Shown one piece after another: positions 44,672-52,388 of a DNA stretch of 64,000 nt (positions are counted from its first letter, which is position 1; every line of letters begins with the position of its first letter). Made by a program: the position numbers and the translations under genes. Below the pieces are notes generated by a model. The model saw only the letters and a program-made list of their open reading frames with translations. It did not search any database and had not been told where the DNA came from. The DNA is from Spirochaetaceae bacterium. GTDB taxonomy: Bacteria; Spirochaetota; Leptospiria; Leptospirales; Leptonemataceae. Location of the stretch: the NCBI GenBank assembly GCA_002730875.1, contig PCBI01000016.1:62001-126000 (forward strand), given 5' to 3'.

Positions 44672-45358
44672 TCAAGCTACCTTTTCCAGAAACAGATAGG
44701 ACAGAGCCAGACAGCCGGTATAAAGAATGCTCACCTTCAGACCGTTCAAAACCACTACCAAGGGTCTCTGTCCCTGGCTGGTATGAAAGTACTGATACAG
44801 AAAGAATCCAAGCAACGCTTCGGGAATCAATACGTAGAGAGCCACATGTCCCAGCATCATCACATCCCGGGCATACCAGGAACCGAGTATCCAGAGAGTT
44901 GCCTCGGACGTAGCAAAGATCAGGAGAGCTACCGCCGCGGCAACACCTCCCGCACGGACACTGAAACCATGGGATAACCATTGCGTGGAACTAAAAGACC
45001 CCTGATAGGATCTGGCTGCCAGGAGCGTAAAGAAGAAGGGGATGGCCCACAAACCGGCCATGTATCCGCTGACGGTGCCAAATTTGAACAAGCCGTCCTC
45101 GGGAAATACAAGCACGCCCAGTACCTGCGAAAGAAACCAGTCGGGCAATACCTGGAAGACGCTTACCACGGTTGAGAAGGTCCATATCGCCCAGAGCTCG
45201 GGCCATCGTTGTTTTTCCCTGTAGCTGAACCCGCCAAACAATGCGGCAAATACCAGCACCAGAAAAAGGAACTTCCATCCCACCGGAACAGAAGTGATTA
45301 AAGTGAGCGCCGAAACTACGGCGAATAGAAGCGTAATCAGCGCAATGGATCGATACAT
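44672..45358 (-). CDS. Seven-helix membrane protein of unknown function
   Basis: A 228-residue integral membrane protein with seven predicted hydrophobic helices and short loops. TM1 is at the N-terminus (YRSIALITLLFAVVSALTL) and the last ends at the C-terminus. Polar residues inside helices include WTFSTVVSVFQ and FATSEATLW. There is no signature I recognise. I chose ATG 45358, which has GGGGGA about eight bases upstream; an in-frame ATG at 45391 would add 11 residues. The gene is divergent from a 59-codon frame at 45499. It is the first gene of the leftward run toward recCBD. Confidence 0.7.
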   Translation of the reverse strand: MYRSIALITLLFAVVSALTLITSVPVGWKFLFLVLVFAALFGGFSYREKQRWPELWAIWTFSTVVSVFQVLPDWFLSQVLGVLVFPEDGLFKFGTVSGYMAGLWAIPFFFTLLAARSYQGSFSSTQWLSHGFSVRAGGVAAAVALLIFATSEATLWILGSWYARDVMMLGHVALYVLIPEALLGFFLYQYFHTSQGQRPLVVVLNGLKVSILYTGCLALSYLFLEKVA

Positions 45359-45498
45359 TCTTTTCCCCCCGAAAAAGCTGAAAGCTGGCAATCTCCCGGC
45401 GATACGCGCCCATGGGGCCGGATCGATTTCGGGAATTGAGTTGCCAGGCCATTATCCCATAGAACCCTGGGCGCAAAAAGTGAAATACGAGTCTGTGT

Positions 45499-45678
45499 AT
45501 GAAGTTTTTGAAACTGGAAGATACCTATCTGAATATCAAGCGAGCTCGTCGGGTGCAAATTGAAGAGAACGGCGATGTACTGGTAGTGTTCAGGAAGAAA
45601 GAGGCCTACCGGTTTACCGGAAAGAAAGCCGAGTTATTGAAGAAGTACCTGCTGCAGAATCACTTCGAGGCAAGTTGA
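45499..45678 (+). CDS. Small basic protein of unknown function (59 aa)
   Basis: A 59-codon frame from ATG 45499 to TGA 45678, in a 370-bp gap between two leftward genes. The product is rich in Lys, Arg, Glu and hydrophobic residues. It reads like a small folded domain: MKFLKLEDTYLNIKRARRV, then VLVVFRKKEAYRF and an amphipathic C-terminal helix AELLKKYLLQNHFE. The codon pattern resembles neighbouring genes. There is no clear ribosome-binding site. A strong hairpin begins four bases after its stop. I recognise no family. It could be a regulator, but this is only its size and charge speaking. Confidence 0.5.
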   Translation: MKFLKLEDTYLNIKRARRVQIEENGDVLVVFRKKEAYRFTGKKAELLKKYLLQNHFEAS

Positions 45679-45681
45679 GAA

Positions 45682-45711
45682 AGCGCCGCTTCGCAGACGC
45701 GAAGCAGCGCT
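45682..45711. terminator. Strong hairpin between convergent genes
   Basis: A 13-bp stem with one mismatch (AGCGCCGCTTCGC with GCGAAGCAGCGCT) and a 4-base loop. No T tract follows on either strand, so it may be a weak or Rho-assisted terminator or an mRNA-stabilising hairpin for the small frame at 45499 or for the lipoprotein gene ending at 45728. Confidence 0.5.
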
Positions 45712-45727
45712 ACCCGGCTTCCAGGTA

Positions 45728-46318
45728 TTAGCGAATGGCCTGAGCGTCCATTTCCGCTTCAATCTGGCTGAATTTGTCTTCGGCCTGAATGGCTTCTTCC
45801 CGCAGTTGCATACGAGAATCGATTACTTTTTCTCCTTCGCGTACGGTTACCGCTCGAAGTTCGCCTGCATCAATATAGGAAGCGTCCACCGGTACCCACT
45901 GTCCGTTGCGAATCACGAAAATCTCGGAAGGTTTATCTCGAAGAGCATAATAGGTGCTCGACTTACCATCCTTCTCAAGGGTGATCTCCATAGTGTTCTG
46001 ATCCAGGCTTCTCATGGTGACTTTTGATCCATCCGGACCTTCATGAGCCGTAAACACCGGACGACCGCTCCAGAACTCGATTAAATTGAAGACGATCACA
46101 TCCGCCAGAAAGGACAATCCATAAACGGGAAAGACTGCCATGAGAATCATCAGGATGCTCTGAACTACTCCTGTGACTTTAGGACCACCCACAGTTACAG
46201 AACCGTTGAATTTGTATACGGTTCTAACCAGAGGAAAGTGTCCATAGCAACCGCTGAATGCAAAAGGCACAACGCTGGCCAACGCCAGGGCTGCTACCCA
46301 TCTCTTAATACTGCTCAT
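45728..46318 (-). CDS. DUF3332-type lipoprotein
   Basis: A lipoprotein of 196 residues. The signal is MSSIKRWVAALALASVV and ends in FSGC. The mature part follows the family: GCYGHFPLVRTVYKFNGSV, then VFPVYGLSFLADVIVFNLIEFW, which resembles a hydrophobic hairpin. A polar C-terminal region with EKDGKSSTYY and an acidic Gln/Glu tail follows. AGGAG just before ATG 46318 fixes the start, 11 codons inside a longer frame. The function of this family is not known to me. It should be anchored in the envelope. Confidence 0.8.
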   Translation of the reverse strand: MSSIKRWVAALALASVVPFAFSGCYGHFPLVRTVYKFNGSVTVGGPKVTGVVQSILMILMAVFPVYGLSFLADVIVFNLIEFWSGRPVFTAHEGPDGSKVTMRSLDQNTMEITLEKDGKSSTYYALRDKPSEIFVIRNGQWVPVDASYIDAGELRAVTVREGEKVIDSRMQLREEAIQAEDKFSQIEAEMDAQAIR

Positions 46319-46457
46319 ATGCGCTCCTGTTATCAGTGTTCTTAATTGCAAGCACTGCGAATTCTATACTCGTTGCCGCAATTCCGCCATATTCTGACAG
46401 AGCCAGTTTGCGGGTTCAAGTCTTTACCGGGCTTGGTGGAATTTATTTCGGGATACC

Positions 46458-46793
46458 TTATGCCAGGAAGCGTTTCCAGCCTTCCGGATCGTAACCTGCG
46501 GTGGCGAAAGTTTTACTGCGAACCACAGGTGTACGTAACAACAGGGGGCTCTCCAGAAGTTTGTCCAGGGGACTATACTTCATGTATTGTAACTGCTGTT
46601 TCTTATATTCCTGGCTTTCGGGATCTACTAAATCTTCCGCGGGCACGAATCGCATTACCGATTCCAGTTCGCCTTTGCTCATCGGTTTTTCCTGGATGTT
46701 GACAAAGTGATAGTCGATATTCCTTTCTTTAAAGAACATCTCTGCCTTTCGCGTGGATTTACATTTCTTCGTACCAAAAATCTGAAGGCTCAT
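46458..46793 (-). CDS. ArsC/Spx family thioredoxin-fold protein
   Basis: A 111-residue protein of the ArsC/YffB/Spx type. LQIFGTKKCKSTRKAEMFF gives the N-terminal thioredoxin-like start with one cysteine (CKST), not Spx's CxxC. NIQEKPMSKGEL, then SPLLLRTPVV and TFATAGYDPEGWKRFL complete the fold. Real arsenate reductases need further Arg residues I do not clearly see, so it is more like YffB, of uncertain function. AAAGG about seven bases before ATG 46793 is a good ribosome-binding site. No arsenic operon surrounds it. Confidence 0.85.
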   Translation of the reverse strand: MSLQIFGTKKCKSTRKAEMFFKERNIDYHFVNIQEKPMSKGELESVMRFVPAEDLVDPESQEYKKQQLQYMKYSPLDKLLESPLLLRTPVVRSKTFATAGYDPEGWKRFLA

Positions 46794-46942
46794 GGGGCAC
46801 CTTTAATCCGGCCATTCTGTAAACATTCAAAAATCGGACCTAACTTCCCCGGGGCAGGAATAGCCCCTTCACGGCCTTGAGTGGTTGCCGGCTGCACTCG
46901 GAATACCCTGGACACCATGGATTCCGTGTCCGAACCTGAGTA

Positions 46943-46957
46943 TGAGACTGATTCTCA
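46943..46957. promoter_or_regulatory. Fur/PerR-type 7-1-7 palindrome upstream of the porin gene
   Basis: TGAGACT-G-ATTCTCA is an inverted repeat with one mismatch between arms. It matches the 7-1-7 Fur consensus TGATAAT-N-ATTATCA at 11 of 14 positions. It lies 79 bases before the porin ATG, just upstream of a TTGACC at 46965 that could be the -35 box. A second half-like copy, TGATTCTCGG, occurs about 37 bases on. Confidence 0.45.
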
Positions 46958-47035
46958 GTTTTTATTGACCACTCACCTCCGATTTTGATTCTCGGTCTCA
47001 AAAAGGGGCCCTGCCCTGATCGTTTTGAGGAAACA

Positions 47036-48658
47036 ATGAGAAATAGAGTGACGCTAAGAAGGATTGCCACGTTGCTTCTCGCTGCTGCGCTACTGACCAT
47101 TGCCTGGCCAGTTTCCGTATCGGCCGAGGAGCCGGCTCCGGAGGAAGCCCCACCGGAGCCCGAGAGAAACCGGAACCGCGACAGAAACGCGGACCGGATC
47201 AGTATTCTCGAGGAAGAGATAGAGCAAATGAAGCTCAACCGTGCCACGAAGGAGTATAAATCCTACGCTGGCCTGGGACCGGCCGCATCTGGAGTCTACT
47301 TCGTCGACGAAGGTTTAAGCTGGGGCGGCTATGGAGAGATCAAATTTCGGGACTATCGCTCCGATGTAAAAGCGGATGAAGCCGACGTACACCGATTCAT
47401 CCTGTATGCGGGCTATAAGTTCAACGATTGGATTGTATTAAACACGGAAATCGAATACGAGCATGCCGGTTTCGTGTCCACTTCTGTGCGCGAGTGTGAT
47501 GATGCAGCCTGTACCAGCGGAAGCAATACAAGCTTCAATGAAGCCGAGGTATTCGTTGAGTTTGCTTACCTGGATTTCAAATTTGCGCCCTGGTTTCAGG
47601 TGGCTGCCGGTCTGCAGCTTGTTCCCATGGGAATCACGAACTACATGCATGAGCCGACCACTTTCTATAGTGTAGAGCGACCCCAGACCGAAAGCACCAT
47701 TATTCCGAGCACCTGGCGGGACATTGGCGTCATCGTTCATGGAGAACCCCTGGAAGGCCTGGTGCGATACAAACTGGGCATACTCACAGGAATGAAAGGC
47801 TCCGGCTTCTCCGACAGTAGCTGGATCCGGGGTGGCCGCACAAAAGGGAGCGAAGTAAAGAGCGAAGATTTGGCCTACGTAGCCTCCCTGGATGTGTTTC
47901 CCCTTGCCGGTCTGATGGTTGGTGGTTCCTACTACTATGGCGGCTCGGGACAGGATGAGATTCAGCAAGTCGACTTCATGAGTCGTCTGGACTTTGATAA
48001 CCTGGGCATTACGGATCCCATTCTCAAAGCTGATGTCCAGAGAGAGTTTCGTGCCGGACGCCAGGAACGAGCGCGGTTTCACATCGCCGAAGGACACGTA
48101 AGGTATCAGACCGGCCCCTTCCACTTCCAGGGCCTTTTTGCCCGTGGCTGGATGGATGAAAACACCGCCCGCGCAATCAACGCCAATACAGGAAAAAACG
48201 TGGGTGTTGTGGTCGAAGGCGGATACATAGAACTGGGTTACGATCTACTCAGCTTCTTCGATACCAATCATCGTCTGATGGCTCTTATCCGAAACGAGTA
48301 CGTAAACACTCAGAAGGAAACTGTGCGAAGGTACGCCGGCGGACAGGAAGATCTTCAGGATACGATTGCGAGCAACTCTGGCGGACTGTTCGAAGTAGCC
48401 AGCAATAAAAATGTGGGCGTAATCTCCACATCTAAAGCCGGCGCCGAACTCTATGGCGTGCAAGGCACGGCGGATCGCAGTCTGGACCGAAGAATCATCA
48501 CCTACGGTCTGGCCTATTTTCCCCATCCAAACGTAGCCATCAAAGCGGATTACGAAAGCTGGGACTCAAAGACCAATCTAACGGCAGACATTGAAGAAAA
48601 GAACGGAAGCAACAATAAGATCGACCGTTTCAACCTGGCCGTAACCTTCATATTCTAG
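47036..48658 (+). CDS. Outer-membrane porin-like beta-barrel
   Basis: A 540-residue exported protein with signal cleavage after VSA near residue 33. A Pro/Glu/Arg-rich linker and a short coiled-coil (ILEEEIEQMKLNRA) precede the barrel, an arrangement often seen in porins that bind peptidoglycan or trimerise. From about residue 95 the sequence alternates as beta strands with long polar loops, and it ends in Phe (AVTFIF), the usual signal for outer-membrane insertion. Segment YGEIKFRDYR is reminiscent of anion-type porins, but I cannot assign a substrate. GAGGAAAC before ATG 47036 is a good ribosome-binding site. A Fur-like box and a terminator flank it. Confidence 0.82.
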   Translation: MRNRVTLRRIATLLLAAALLTIAWPVSVSAEEPAPEEAPPEPERNRNRDRNADRISILEEEIEQMKLNRATKEYKSYAGLGPAASGVYFVDEGLSWGGYGEIKFRDYRSDVKADEADVHRFILYAGYKFNDWIVLNTEIEYEHAGFVSTSVRECDDAACTSGSNTSFNEAEVFVEFAYLDFKFAPWFQVAAGLQLVPMGITNYMHEPTTFYSVERPQTESTIIPSTWRDIGVIVHGEPLEGLVRYKLGILTGMKGSGFSDSSWIRGGRTKGSEVKSEDLAYVASLDVFPLAGLMVGGSYYYGGSGQDEIQQVDFMSRLDFDNLGITDPILKADVQREFRAGRQERARFHIAEGHVRYQTGPFHFQGLFARGWMDENTARAINANTGKNVGVVVEGGYIELGYDLLSFFDTNHRLMALIRNEYVNTQKETVRRYAGGQEDLQDTIASNSGGLFEVASNKNVGVISTSKAGAELYGVQGTADRSLDRRIITYGLAYFPHPNVAIKADYESWDSKTNLTADIEEKNGSNNKIDRFNLAVTFIF

Positions 48659-48724
48659 GAACGAATTCAATTATCCCGGGACGAAAAATCTTCTCCCGGG
48701 TTCATGAAATGCAAGAAACTCCGC

Positions 48725-48746
48725 AGGCCCTTCGGGGCCTTTTTTT
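48725..48746 (+). terminator. Intrinsic terminator after the porin gene
   Basis: AGGCCC-TTCG-GGGCCT is followed by seven T residues. A second hairpin, CCCGGG at about 48677 and 48698, precedes it. This ends the porin transcript, so the LytTR gene that follows is separately transcribed. Confidence 0.93.
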
Positions 48747-48793
48747 GTGTCGATTTGCATTGACCTTATGGCACCTGGTTTTTCTTTATTTTC

Positions 48794-49522
48794 ATGTATT
48801 TAAACACCATAGTGGTGGAAGATGAGGCTCCGTCACGGGAACTACTCATCGAATACGTAATTGGCGAAGAAAGCCTCAACCTGGGTGGAGTGGCGCGAAA
48901 CGGTCGGGAAGCTCTGGAGAAACTGAAGGAAAGCAAGTTCGATCTATGCTTTCTGGATATTAACCTGCCCTTCCTGAACGGTTTGCAGGTTCTTGAGCAA
49001 CTGGATTATGTCCCCTACATTATTTTTACCACGGTATACCGGGAGTATGCTCTGGAAGCCTTTGATCTGGGCGCAGTGGATTATCTATTAAAGCCCATTA
49101 GCCGGGACCGATTCCGGAAAGCCGTAGAAAAGGCTACTTCAATGATGAAGACCCGGGATGGGGTTGCCGCCGCCAGCGATGGGAGCCGCAATCAGGGACT
49201 CTTTTTGCAGCAGCGAGGATCCCACCAGTTCGTAAAGTTTTCGGACATCATTTACCTCACGGCCAACAACAAGAGTACAATCCTGCACTCCATCGAACAG
49301 GATCTGGAGTTCAACGCATTGATAAAAGACCTGATGGAACGATTGCCGGACGAGCAGTTCTTGCGAATCCATAAGAAGTACGCCATCAATCTGGATTTCC
49401 TGGATCGGCTGGAAACTCAGGACAACGGCAAGTTCCTCATGTTTCTAAAGAACGAAGACGAGACGGTCTTACCGGTGGGTAGCACCTACATCAAAGCTCT
49501 TAGAGATCAGATGGGCCTGTAA
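48794..49522 (+). CDS. LytTR-family response regulator
   Basis: A DNA-binding response regulator. The receiver domain (about 1-120) starts LNTIVVEDEAPSRELL, and the phospho-acceptor Asp lies in CFLDINLPFLNG. Thr in IIFTTVYREYALEAF and Lys in DYLLKPISRDRF complete the active site. The LytTR domain (about 145-240) has VKFSDIIYLTANNKSTILHS and FLRIHKKYAINLDFL. Such proteins bind direct repeats upstream of target genes. No histidine kinase is adjacent, so its partner is unknown. The start ATG has no clear ribosome-binding site, and the promoter must be in the short space after the terminator. Confidence 0.92.
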   Translation: MYLNTIVVEDEAPSRELLIEYVIGEESLNLGGVARNGREALEKLKESKFDLCFLDINLPFLNGLQVLEQLDYVPYIIFTTVYREYALEAFDLGAVDYLLKPISRDRFRKAVEKATSMMKTRDGVAAASDGSRNQGLFLQQRGSHQFVKFSDIIYLTANNKSTILHSIEQDLEFNALIKDLMERLPDEQFLRIHKKYAINLDFLDRLETQDNGKFLMFLKNEDETVLPVGSTYIKALRDQMGL

Positions 49523-49568
49523 TTGCTGCGGGCTGCCCGGGCTGGATACAAGCCCCTCTCCAGCCCCG

Positions 49569-51302
49569 CTAAACCGTTCTTTCTCGCAACGGTCTTCCGG
49601 GATAGCTACCGTTAAAACGGCCGTTTCGGATAACAAAACGACCGTTTACCAGTAACCCCTCAACACCGGCAGAGAGACGGATGGGATTATCATAGTTAGC
49701 ATAAGCCTGAACCCGGCTCATATCGAAGATTGCCAGATCCGCTTTCCATCCAGGTTCAATTCTGCCTCGATCCTCAAGACCGGCAATCTCGGCGGGTAAC
49801 GAGCTGCATTTTCGCACCGCCTCTTCCAGACTCATGATTCCTTTCTTCTGCACGAAATAGCTCAGAAAATGACTGAAGGTTCCGTAGTTGCGGGGATGTG
49901 GATTGCCTTTCATTCCGGGGGAAAGGCCGGACCCATCGGACGCTACAGCAGAAAAAGGATCCCGGTAGATTCGAATCAGGTTCTCTTCGCTCATGGCAAA
50001 GACCACCGTGGATGCGCTACCGGATGAGGCGATATCGAACATGAGCTCATAAGGCGGCATGCCTTTGCTCCGGGCGATTTCCGCCAACGTCTTGCCTGAG
50101 TATTGCTTGTATTTCTGCGAGTAGACAACGCCCAGGCGTATCCTATCATAGCCGCCTATTCCCGAAATCTTATCATCCACCTGCCTTCGCAGGACGTCCC
50201 CATCCCGCCCACGAGCCAGCGAAAGATTCAGACCCTTCTTCTGGGCCCATATAGGGAACAAACTGTTCAACGCCGTGTGGTAGGCCGTGTACGGATACCG
50301 ATCCATGGTAAGCTTCAGACCTCCGGATCGAGCCTCGGCAATTATATGAAATGCGTTGTTGGCTTTGTCCCAGTTTCGCTGCCCCTGGAGTTTAAAATGA
50401 CTGATATTGAGCCTTACGTTTCCTTCCCTGGCAATGCGGATAGCCTCTATCATCGCCTCCAGAACTCGGTCGTCTTCGTTGCGCATGTGCGTGGAATACA
50501 ATCCGACGCCCTCACACATCGCTATGAGCTCGTCCGTATCCGAATGGGCATTGGGCATGTATTCCAGGCCGCTACTCAGGCCGCAGGCTCCTTGATCCAT
50601 GGCATCGTCGATCAAACCGCGAATCGTTCGCATCTCCCCTTTGTCCAGCTTTCGCCTGGTATAGCCGGCCTGTCCCTGACGCAGTACGCCGGAGCCAATC
50701 ATGGTCTTGACGTTCACGGTAGGACCCAGATCTTCAAGGGCATCATAGTATCCCTTTACCGAATCCCAGAATGGCAGCTTACCGTATCTCGATTCCATGT
50801 AGGAATGCATGGCCCGGGCCAGCTTTGGCGTGAAGGGACCGGGGGAACGCCCATCCTGCCCCACTATCTCGGTGGTAACACCTTGAAAGATCTTAGAAAG
50901 CGCCCTCCGGTCTTCGAATAACACATAGTCGCTATGGGAGTGAAGATCTACAAATCCGGGAAAGATATGATACTTACTACAATCGAATACAGTATTGGCA
51001 TGAGCCTCGGATAGATTTCCAATGGCCGCGATTTCATCGTCCTGGATTCCAATGTCTGCCCTGTAGGAGGCCTCGCCGGTGCCATCGACCACAGTGCCGT
51101 TTCTGAGTATGACATCGAAATTCCCGCTTAAGCTACGAAAGGTATTTCGCAGCGTTCGCAGACTGGAGCATCCCGGCAGAGAAAGACCGGCGGCAAGAAT
51201 GGCGCTCCCTTTTAGAAAATCTCGGCGGCTAATGCCTGCGGATGGTTTACTTCCCCTGAACTTCACATGATCCAGAAATGACCACCGGATTCTATTGCCC
51301 AC
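49569..51302 (-). CDS. Tat-exported D-aminoacylase-like amidohydrolase
   Basis: A metal-dependent amidohydrolase of the N-acyl-D-amino-acid deacylase type. After a twin-arginine signal (SRRDFLKGSAILAAG, Arg26-Arg27) comes LPGC (42-45), so it should be a folded lipoprotein exported by Tat. The metal site is FVDLHSHSD (His121, His123), with GVTTEIVGQDG following. STHMRNEDDRVLEAM and NISHFKLQGQRNW give further ligands. GLEDRGRIEPGWKADLAIFD is the typical C-terminus. The start is GTG 51302; GTG 51263, still before the Tat motif, is an alternative. It would release D-amino acids from acylated forms in the envelope, though the exact substrate is unknown. Confidence 0.9.
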   Translation of the reverse strand: MGNRIRWSFLDHVKFRGSKPSAGISRRDFLKGSAILAAGLSLPGCSSLRTLRNTFRSLSGNFDVILRNGTVVDGTGEASYRADIGIQDDEIAAIGNLSEAHANTVFDCSKYHIFPGFVDLHSHSDYVLFEDRRALSKIFQGVTTEIVGQDGRSPGPFTPKLARAMHSYMESRYGKLPFWDSVKGYYDALEDLGPTVNVKTMIGSGVLRQGQAGYTRRKLDKGEMRTIRGLIDDAMDQGACGLSSGLEYMPNAHSDTDELIAMCEGVGLYSTHMRNEDDRVLEAMIEAIRIAREGNVRLNISHFKLQGQRNWDKANNAFHIIAEARSGGLKLTMDRYPYTAYHTALNSLFPIWAQKKGLNLSLARGRDGDVLRRQVDDKISGIGGYDRIRLGVVYSQKYKQYSGKTLAEIARSKGMPPYELMFDIASSGSASTVVFAMSEENLIRIYRDPFSAVASDGSGLSPGMKGNPHPRNYGTFSHFLSYFVQKKGIMSLEEAVRKCSSLPAEIAGLEDRGRIEPGWKADLAIFDMSRVQAYANYDNPIRLSAGVEGLLVNGRFVIRNGRFNGSYPGRPLRERTV

Positions 51303-51494
51303 AAATTACTTTGTACGAAATTCCCGTTCTGCTTGCTTTGCTCTGTCCCTGGCCTACAGGTACGGTACCTCAATGTGGCGCTACCGATACCGCCCTTTAA
51401 GATTTCAAGACGAACAATCTTCAACCAGACTTCCGGGGGATAAAGGCGGCTCGCCCTTCCTTGCTCTGGAGACTCCCGCTCCTTCCGTTCAAAA

Positions 51495-52388
51495 TCAGAA
51501 ATCCCCGGAAATGGCCTCAATCAACGCCGAATTCGGCTGCGAGCCCTGACAGGCCTCCTTCAATGCAGGCACAGTCCAACCCCGCTCCTGTAACGAACGC
51601 AATGTGCAGGATCCTCTTCGTTTGGAAAGGCGCTGACCGTCCCCGGTTCTTAAGAGGGAACAGTGGTAGAAGTCAGGCGGCGACCAGCCCAGGGCCCGGT
51701 AAATTAGAAGCTGTCGGGCGGTGGATAGTAGAAGATCCTGTCCTCGCACGACTTCGGTGATTTCCATTAGATAATCGTCGACTACGACGGCAAATTCATA
51801 GGAAGGATAGCCCTGGTTGCTCCAGATCAAGAAATCTCCAAAGTCCTGGCCGGCCTGAAAGGTTACGCATCCCAGGTTAAGATCAGTGAACTCTATAGTC
51901 TGCGGCTCTACTCGAAATCGGAAGGCTGTATTTCCCGGATCCGAGAAGGCAAGCGCATCGGCCGCCGGCCGTCTCAGTTCTTGCGGAAACAAGATGTCTC
52001 CGGTATCCAGATCCTCCCCGTCGCGAAGATGGCTCCTGATCTCCTTTCGTGAATGGGGCGATGGATAAATAAAACCCTTATCGCGCAGGATTTTCCAGTA
52101 TTTATGATAGATGCCCGATTTCAGTCTCTCCGATTGACGGTAAGGACCAAAGGGGCCGCCAATATCCGGTCCTTCCTGCCAGTTCATGAAGGGACGTAAA
52201 TCTTCCAGGCAGGCCTCATCGTATTGCAGACGACATCGGGCCCCATCCAGATCCTCCATGCGATATAACAGAGTTCCCTGACGTTCACGGGACCTGCTTG
52301 CGGCCTTCAGAAAAGTAGCGAGATGACCGGGATGCAGAAACCCGGTAGGCGACGGGGCCAATCGGCCTCGGTAGGAGCGATTCTGCAT
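51495..52388 (-). CDS. gluQ: Glutamyl-Q tRNA(Asp) synthetase
   Basis: A truncated glutamyl-tRNA synthetase that attaches glutamate to queuosine at position 34 of tRNA-Asp. It keeps the catalytic core: RLAPSPTGFLHPGHL (HPGH at 19-22) and RLSKR (about 253-257), with WSNQGYPSYEFAVVVDD, and lacks the anticodon-binding domain. The zinc cysteines of the E. coli enzyme are lost: FIYPSPHSR stands where a CxC is expected. The length of 297 residues is normal. The ATG follows the TAG of the sensor gene without any spacing, so translation is coupled to a signalling gene, which is unusual for a tRNA-modification gene. Confidence 0.93.
   Translation of the reverse strand: MQNRSYRGRLAPSPTGFLHPGHLATFLKAASRSRERQGTLLYRMEDLDGARCRLQYDEACLEDLRPFMNWQEGPDIGGPFGPYRQSERLKSGIYHKYWKILRDKGFIYPSPHSRKEIRSHLRDGEDLDTGDILFPQELRRPAADALAFSDPGNTAFRFRVEPQTIEFTDLNLGCVTFQAGQDFGDFLIWSNQGYPSYEFAVVVDDYLMEITEVVRGQDLLLSTARQLLIYRALGWSPPDFYHCSLLRTGDGQRLSKRRGSCTLRSLQERGWTVPALKEACQGSQPNSALIEAISGDF

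Noticed and set aside
46400..46425. GGGTTCAAGTC resembling a tRNA T-loop
   Set aside because: No acceptor stem, D arm or anticodon arm can be folded around it.
47438..48124. 228-codon leftward frame opposite the porin gene
   Set aside because: Antisense shadow of a barrel gene with signal peptide, ribosome-binding site and terminator; its product has no recognisable domain.
50103..50921. 272-codon rightward frame opposite the D-aminoacylase gene
   Set aside because: The opposite frame carries the Tat signal and metal motifs; this one has no start signals and no family match I can see.
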